Assembly: GCA_902493145.1 (NCBI GenBank)
Contig: CABUOA010000036.1
Coordinates: 1-17,393 of the forward strand
From: an uncultured Collinsella sp.
Lineage (GTDB): Bacteria > Actinomycetota > Coriobacteriia > Coriobacteriales > Coriobacteriaceae
Length of the DNA: 17,393 bases
Direction: 5' to 3'
Shown: piece by piece, positions 13,965 to 17,393 of the stretch
How the letters are laid out: every line of letters starts with the position of its first letter
How positions within the stretch are numbered: position 1 is the first letter of the stretch
Translations under genes and position numbers: made by a program
Notes under the pieces: generated by a model
Databases searched by the model: none
Seen by the model: only the letters and a program-made list of their open reading frames with translations
Told to the model about the DNA's origin: nothing

Positions 13965-14580
13965 TGCTGGAATCCTTTCTGTAAAAGGCCTACAACCCAT
14001 TAATAACCCGCGTCCGTGCGATACGCGAGTTTATTAAGGTTTATATTCTCTTTATCGCTCATTTTATTCATTTTGAAAATAGCGGAACGGTGAACGGTCG
14101 TTTTTATCCGCTCAGCGTACAGAACCCCAGCTCAGACATATCTACGCCATTTACGTGCAACTTTATTTAAATGCAGCGAGGATTATGTCGGATTATGCAA
14201 ACTACATCTCTGCTAAACACAAAACAGACAGCGCAATATCTTACTCGCACTATACGAGATTCTATGCACTTATAAGTTGAGTATGCACCCCTGCAAAAAC
14301 AAGGGGCTTTTCATCCAGCATAAGGAATAATCAATCGCGTCTCACCCTTCGGCAAGCGACCGAGAGCGAACTGCGGTTTGGCCATGCGGGTCTGACCAAG
14401 GGTCCAAAAAACGAAATAGGAATATTGCTTTCGCTCCTCAAGCGTGATACTTTAGCCGAGTACAGCACGGGCTGGGGCGGCAGGCGTCTGTCGTGAAGTT
14501 TGGGTTCGGCGACCCCGTAGCTGTCTTCTCCTTTATCCGCCAGCGAGCCCCTTGAGCGACGGATTGAGGAGGTCCTTACT
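13965..14580. other. Divergent intergenic region, 616 bp, with repeats and leaders
   Basis: No credible protein gene is seen. The arcC side is AT-rich. It holds a 7-bp hairpin with one G-U pair (minus strand CTCGCGT/ACGCGGG, about 14009-14033); tandem GAACGGT GAACGGT (14085-14098); GGATTATG repeated with a 10-bp period (14180 and 14190); palindrome ACTTATAAGT (14268-14277) flanked by direct repeats TATGCAC (14263-14269, 14282-14288); and a small hairpin CCCCT/AGGGG followed by CTTTT (14288-14311). The right half is GC-rich and looks like a folded 5' leader of the downstream operon. ACCCTT (14344-14349) and AAGGGT (14398-14403) could close a first domain. Promoters cannot be placed with confidence. 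Confidence 0.5.
14462..14524 (+). promoter_or_regulatory. Branched RNA structure in the leader of the DUF3830-like operon
   Basis: ACAGC (14462-14466) pairs with GCTGT (14520-14524), and inside it CGGG (14468-14471) with CCCG (14514-14517). Enclosed are hairpins CGGCAG-GCGT-CTGTCG (14478-14493, one G-U pair) and GGGT-TCGGCG-ACCC (14502-14515, competing with the CGGG/CCCG pairing). It ends 56 nt before the start codon. I do not match it to a known riboswitch class: guanidine-I, TPP, cobalamin, ZTP and cyclic-di-GMP landmarks are absent. Mutually exclusive pairings would suit a regulatory switch, but GC-rich DNA folds easily by chance. Confidence 0.35.
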
Positions 14581-14997
14581 ATGACAAAAATGCTCAAGAT
14601 TACGCTGAATGGTGAGACGTTTCTCGCCGACATGCTCTGGGACAAAGCGCCCGAAGCATGCAGACTGTTCGAAGCGTCCTGTCCGGTCGAGTCGCGCATC
14701 TTCTCGGCAAAGATTTGCGATACCGAGGTGACCTATCCCGTATCGGGCCCCATCGCCAACTACGAGCACATCGAGAATCCCGTCTTTAACGAACCCGCGG
14801 GTGCGGTGAGCTGGTACGGCGGCTGGTCTTCGGTCTGTATCTTCTTTGATGTTTGCGAGCCTTTTGGCACCTGCAACATGTTTGCCCGCATCTGCGAGGC
14901 CGACCGCGAGCGCTTTGCCGCCGTCTGCCGCAATGTCTGGGACAACCAAGGCATGTACATTAAAAACGAAATCGTCGAGATCGAAACGGAGGCCTAA
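14581..14997 (+). CDS. DUF3830-like cyclophilin-fold protein
   Basis: A 138-residue soluble protein. Its pattern resembles the small cyclophilin-like DUF3830 family as I know it: DKAPEACRLFEASCPVESR near 21-39, then EVTYPV, IENPVFNEPAGAVSWYGG (64-81), a hydrophobic strand VCIFFD (85-90), EPFGTCNMFARI (93-104) and GMYIKNEIVEI (124-134). The family is uncharacterised biochemically but is often found near amidohydrolases and other nitrogen-compound catabolism genes. That fits the arcC gene opposite, though this is inference. GAGGAGG lies 9 nt before the ATG, a strong ribosome binding site. It begins an operon with the next gene, which starts 2 nt after its stop codon, and has a long, possibly structured leader. 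Confidence 0.65.
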   Translation: MTKMLKITLNGETFLADMLWDKAPEACRLFEASCPVESRIFSAKICDTEVTYPVSGPIANYEHIENPVFNEPAGAVSWYGGWSSVCIFFDVCEPFGTCNMFARICEADRERFAAVCRNVWDNQGMYIKNEIVEIETEA

Positions 14998-14999
14998 AG

Positions 15000-15524
15000 A
15001 TGATGGATATCAACACCCTGCTCACGCTCGACCTTGCTGAGTACACCACTGCACTTGAAGCCCTCGCCGACCAAATGATACTCGAGGAGCCCCGCGACAT
15101 CGACCTGATGCGCCGTCGCAAGCTCGACACCGGCCGAGAGTTCGCAGTATGGAACTTTACCGTCGGTTACTGCATGAACGCCGCCGACGCCCTTTCGCTC
15201 CTGCGCGCCCAAGCAACCGAGAACGCCAACGGCGACACCGCCAACTTGGCCACCCTCAATAACAGCGCCGCGCGCCTGTGCGACTGGTTCTCGGGCGCCT
15301 TCGACGTCACCGGCAAGATGGACGACACGACCGCCATCCTCGCCCGCAGCCGCGATCTCTACACCCAGGTCGAGACCCGCGAGCAGTTTGCCGCCCTCAC
15401 CCGCGCCACCGAGCGCTATCTGGTTCAGCTGCAATTTTGGGTCGATCGCCAGATTCCCTGGCCGGCCATCAGCGACCTGGTCCACGGCTACCGCCTACGC
15501 ACCGAAACCGGCGAGACAAGGTAA
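15000..15524 (+). CDS. Unrecognised helical protein, partner of the DUF3830-like gene
   Basis: A 174-residue soluble protein with no signal peptide or transmembrane segment. It is rich in Ala, Leu, Asp and Arg, with amphipathic stretches pointing to an all-helical fold. I do not recognise the family. Conserved-looking patches include RKLDTGREFAVWNFTVGY near 40-57, LCDWFSGAFDVTGKMDD near 92-108 and QFWVDRQIPWPAISDLVHGY near 144-163. The start follows GGAGG, located in the last codons of the upstream gene, at 7 nt; two consecutive ATG codons (15000 and 15003) are equally possible. The 2-nt gap suggests translational coupling, so both proteins probably act in one process. A terminator follows at 15580-15616. 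Confidence 0.75.
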   Translation: MMDINTLLTLDLAEYTTALEALADQMILEEPRDIDLMRRRKLDTGREFAVWNFTVGYCMNAADALSLLRAQATENANGDTANLATLNNSAARLCDWFSGAFDVTGKMDDTTAILARSRDLYTQVETREQFAALTRATERYLVQLQFWVDRQIPWPAISDLVHGYRLRTETGETR

Positions 15525-15579
15525 GCCGAACTAGCAACACCAACAACGCCCCATCGCGGGATCAAAAACAGCAATCAGG

Positions 15580-15616
15580 AGGCTGGAGACGCAAATAACG
15601 ACGTCCCCAGCCTTTT
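15580..15616 (+). terminator. Rho-independent terminator of the DUF3830-like operon
   Basis: AGGCTGG (15580-15586) pairs with CCAGCCT (15607-15613), and after an A/C mismatch GACG (15588-15591) pairs with CGTC (15602-15605). The loop is 10 nt and TTT follows before C. It lies 56 nt after the stop codon. Confidence 0.78.
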
Positions 15617-15666
15617 CGCAAAGTGCCGTGCTGGTTCGATGGCTTTGAGACCTAAGCGAATCTTTG

Positions 15667-15767
15667 CTATTTGCCAATTTTTGTATGATTTGGGGCATTT
15701 CTATTTGCCATTTTTTGTATGATTTAGGTCAATTCTATTTGCCAATTTTTGTAATTTAGGAGTTTTA
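15667..15767 (+). repeat. Three contiguous 34-bp repeats forming the ATPase promoter/RBS region
   Basis: Units start at 15667, 15701 and 15735, each beginning CTATTTGCCA. Units 1 and 2 match at 30 of 34 positions. The third loses two bases, turning TGTATGATTT into TGTAATTT, and ends in TTAGGAG, the ATPase ribosome binding site 6 nt before its ATG. Units 1 and 2 each contain TTGTATGAT, an extended -10-like element (TATGAT at 15684-15689 and 15718-15723). The tract is very AT-rich against its surroundings. There are no spacers, so it is not a CRISPR array. Possible roles are repeated promoters or operators, or a slippage site for variable expression. Confidence 0.8.
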
Positions 15768-17129
15768 ATGCTACGCCGTAAGGTCACTGATAGGCTTTTA
15801 GGCTGGAAAAATAGCTCTCATAAGGCCTTGCTTGTTACCGGTGCGCGCCAGATTGGCAAGAGCTATGCGATTCGCGCGTTTGGTAAAGACAACTACGTTT
15901 CGTATTTTGAGGTCAATTTGCTACTCGACGCCGAGGCAAGGGATGTGCTTGTTGGCGCCAAGAACGCCGTTGACTTTATCAACCGTGTGGCCCTTCTTGC
16001 GGATGCACCGCTTGCTGAGGGAGATACGCTTATCTTTGTCGATGAGATTCAGGAATACCCGCAGATCATTACGCTCATGAAGGCATTGGTCGAGGACGGG
16101 CGCTTTAGCTATGTCTTCTCGGGGTCTATGCTTGGGACCGAGTTTAAGGGGATCTCTTCTTTTCCGGTAGGGTATGTCGAACACATTGTTATGCGGCCGA
16201 TGGATTTTGAAGAGTTTTGTTGGGCAAACAGCGTCAGCGAGAATGTGCTTGCAGGAATTCGCAGCTGCCTTGTCGAAAGGCGACCCGTCGAAAACTATAT
16301 TCATGAGGCGATGCTCAAAAACTTTAGAGCCTATATCGTTTGCGGCGGCATGCCGGAGGTCGTTCAGAACTATATCGATTCGGGCTATTCGCTCGTGAGA
16401 ACGCGTGAGCTTCAAATTCAGCTAGTCGATCAGTACAAAAGCGACATCTCTAAATATGCATCGACTCGAGCGTTTAACGTTCGCTCCATTTTCGAGCAAA
16501 TTCCCGTTCAACTTGAGGCGGAATCCCATCGCTTTGTTGTTTCATCCCTGGGCGAGGGGGCTCGCCTTCAAAAATACGAGCAGGATTTCCTATGGTTGGT
16601 GAACGCGGGCGTTGGACTGATGGTCGCCCAGGTGACGGAGGCCCGGAGTCCTCTTAAGAGGACAGAGAAGGCGACCGCCTTCAAACTATACGAGTCTGAT
16701 ACAGGCATGCTCGCATCGCGATATCCCGGCAGCACGGCACGTGCCGTCTATCTTGACATGAAAACCCCCAACCTCGGCGGCCTCTATGAGAACGTGGTCG
16801 CGCAGGAGCTTGTTGCCCTTGGGGTGGATACGTGGTACTACCAGACGCGTGAGGTCGGTGAAGTTGACTTTGTGGTCGAAGGCACTCGCGGGCACGTTGT
16901 CCCAATCGAGGTCAAATCGGGCAAGAAGGTTCGAGCCCATGCGGCCCTCGACCGTCTGATGAGCGTGGGCGAGTACAAAATTCCCGAGGCCGTTGTGCTA
17001 AGCCACGAGAACCTCAGCAAAGAGGGCAAGGTCCTGTACGTTCCAATCTATATGACATTCTGTCTCGATGAGTTTATGGAAAAGGACGACCCCAACAACG
17101 ATTTCTCGTTTGCACCCATATCCCTCTAG
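15768..17129 (+). CDS. AAA_14 / DUF4143 ATPase
   Basis: A 453-residue protein of usual length for this family. The N-terminal ATPase has Walker A GARQIGKS (25-32), Walker B LIFVDEIQ (88-95) and a sensor-like YVFSGSML (115-122). The C-terminal DUF4143 region (about 215-400) ends in a PD-(D/E)XK-like pattern: GLYENVVAQEL with Glu341, GEVDFVV with Asp367, and IEVKSGK with Glu381 and Lys383. These proteins are abundant, often multicopy and variably present in gut anaerobes. No single function is established, and nuclease activity is not proven. Codon use is plainly more AT-rich than in neighbouring genes (GCT, TTT, TAT common), consistent with horizontal acquisition. It lies alone, behind 34-bp repeats and a terminator that isolates it from the upstream operon, and before an IS-like end. 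Confidence 0.92.
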   Translation: MLRRKVTDRLLGWKNSSHKALLVTGARQIGKSYAIRAFGKDNYVSYFEVNLLLDAEARDVLVGAKNAVDFINRVALLADAPLAEGDTLIFVDEIQEYPQIITLMKALVEDGRFSYVFSGSMLGTEFKGISSFPVGYVEHIVMRPMDFEEFCWANSVSENVLAGIRSCLVERRPVENYIHEAMLKNFRAYIVCGGMPEVVQNYIDSGYSLVRTRELQIQLVDQYKSDISKYASTRAFNVRSIFEQIPVQLEAESHRFVVSSLGEGARLQKYEQDFLWLVNAGVGLMVAQVTEARSPLKRTEKATAFKLYESDTGMLASRYPGSTARAVYLDMKTPNLGGLYENVVAQELVALGVDTWYYQTREVGEVDFVVEGTRGHVVPIEVKSGKKVRAHAALDRLMSVGEYKIPEAVVLSHENLSKEGKVLYVPIYMTFCLDEFMEKDDPNNDFSFAPISL

Positions 17130-17179
17130 TCCATCTGGGTCCGCAACCAGATCCCCCTCCACGCCCAAAGTAACGCGCC

Positions 17180-17200
17180 TTTCGCGGCTACGCCGCGAAA
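17180..17200. repeat. Perfect hairpin after the ATPase gene, one of a small family of GCGG/CCGC palindromes
   Basis: TTTCGCGGC-TAC-GCCGCGAAA is a perfect 9-bp inverted repeat 51 bp after the ATPase stop codon. Related hairpins follow at 17295-17307 (GCGGA-CAC-TCCGC) and 17373-17386 (GCGGC-CTAC-GCCGC). Two of the three share the TACGCCGC half. No T run follows on the plus strand, so intrinsic termination is doubtful. A REP-like or transcript-stabilising role is possible. No gene is seen in 17130-17393. Confidence 0.5.
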
Positions 17201-17338
17201 CAGCGACCGGGACAAAAGGCCCCATCAGCCACGTCCCTCATTCAGCCCCACAATCCAAGGACGTAGTCGTAGCAGGATCTGAGGGCTAACCTTCGCGGAC
17301 ACTCCGCAGGACGAAAGAACCCCCGCCGCAACGTAGTG

Positions 17339-17393
17339 TGAACTGCGCCCCAATTCTTGGACGGGCTAATAAGCGGCCTACGCCGCACATAGG
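17339..17393 (+). mobile_element. Possible IS3-family (IS150-like) terminal repeat at window edge
   Basis: From 17339 the sequence TGAACTGCGCCCCAATTC, followed by TTGGACGGG, resembles the ends of IS3-family elements of the IS150 group, which begin TGTACTGCACCCA and continue to a TTGGAC motif. The element, if complete, would run to the right beyond the window. No transposase reading frame is visible in the 55 bases present, so it may equally be a solo or remnant end. Confidence 0.4.

Noticed and set aside
13008..14003. A 331-codon open frame on the plus strand opposite arcC
   Set aside because: This is a shadow of the strongly biased carbamate kinase gene. The translation is low-complexity Leu/Gly/Asp/Val and overlaps the real gene throughout.
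14344..14403. Guanidine-I (ykkC) riboswitch, suggested by ACCGAGAGCGA
   Set aside because: The other required landmarks, such as CTAGGGTTCCG and the ACACGG/GGGAT segments, are absent or out of order.
14502..14515. tRNA T-arm, suggested by GGGTTCGGCGACCC
   Set aside because: The conserved A of the T loop is missing, and no acceptor stem, D arm or anticodon arm can be placed around it.
14331..14949. Minus-strand frames across the DUF3830-like gene and its leader
   Set aside because: They overlap a gene with a strong ribosome binding site and coherent family pattern. The translations show no domain.
15667..15767. CRISPR array
   Set aside because: The three repeats are contiguous with no unique spacers, and no cas genes are present.

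Overview
The window reads as GC-rich chromosomal DNA of an anaerobic Actinobacterium of the class Coriobacteriia, most likely Collinsella or a close relative. This is an inference from protein content, strong GC-ending codon bias in the metabolic genes, and GGAGG-type ribosome binding sites; no rRNA or other marker gene is present to prove it.

Layout. Positions 1-11456 are almost entirely minus strand. From right to left, the direction of transcription, they hold: an APC-family permease (10005-11456) and a metal-dependent amidohydrolase (8596-9873); a LytS-like kinase and its LytTR response regulator (7093-8484, 6320-7054); a zinc-dependent phospholipase C-like protein (5283-6227); an ATG22/UMF1-type MFS transporter (3922-5181); a glycosyltransferase translationally coupled to a second LytS-like kinase, followed by a second LytTR regulator (2563-3750, 1223-2566, 434-1150); and a truncated YfcE-type metallophosphoesterase (1-337). 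A plus-strand gene for a membrane-anchored C39-like peptidase (11812-12813) diverges from the permease and converges on a minus-strand carbamate kinase, arcC (13002-13964). A 616-bp non-coding stretch separates arcC from a divergent plus-strand pair: a DUF3830-like cyclophilin-fold protein (14581-14997) and an unrecognised helical protein (15000-15524). An AAA_14/DUF4143 ATPase follows (15768-17129). The window ends in hairpin-rich non-coding DNA and a sequence resembling an IS3-family terminus.

How the genes may work together. The two kinase/regulator pairs are clear paralogues (2-TM plus GAF-like sensor, HisKA_7TM/LytS-type kinase; receiver plus LytTR). They probably sense small ligands or envelope state. 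One is translationally coupled to a glycosyltransferase; the other lies just downstream of the permease/amidohydrolase pair. Permease, amidohydrolase and carbamate kinase share strong codon bias and could form an uptake, hydrolysis and ATP-yielding route for an amino acid, peptide or ureido compound. That link is inferred from proximity only.

The most unusual material is non-coding. There is a REP/RAYT-like palindromic cluster that supplies the stop codon of the C39-like gene. Three contiguous 34-bp repeats run right up to the ATPase start codon. A folded leader precedes the DUF3830-like operon. Double hairpins occur in the permease leader and in the permease-amidohydrolase gap. In two places a terminator hairpin sits so close to the next gene that it may lie inside that gene's 5' leader. 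No CRISPR array, tRNA, rRNA or complete mobile element was seen.
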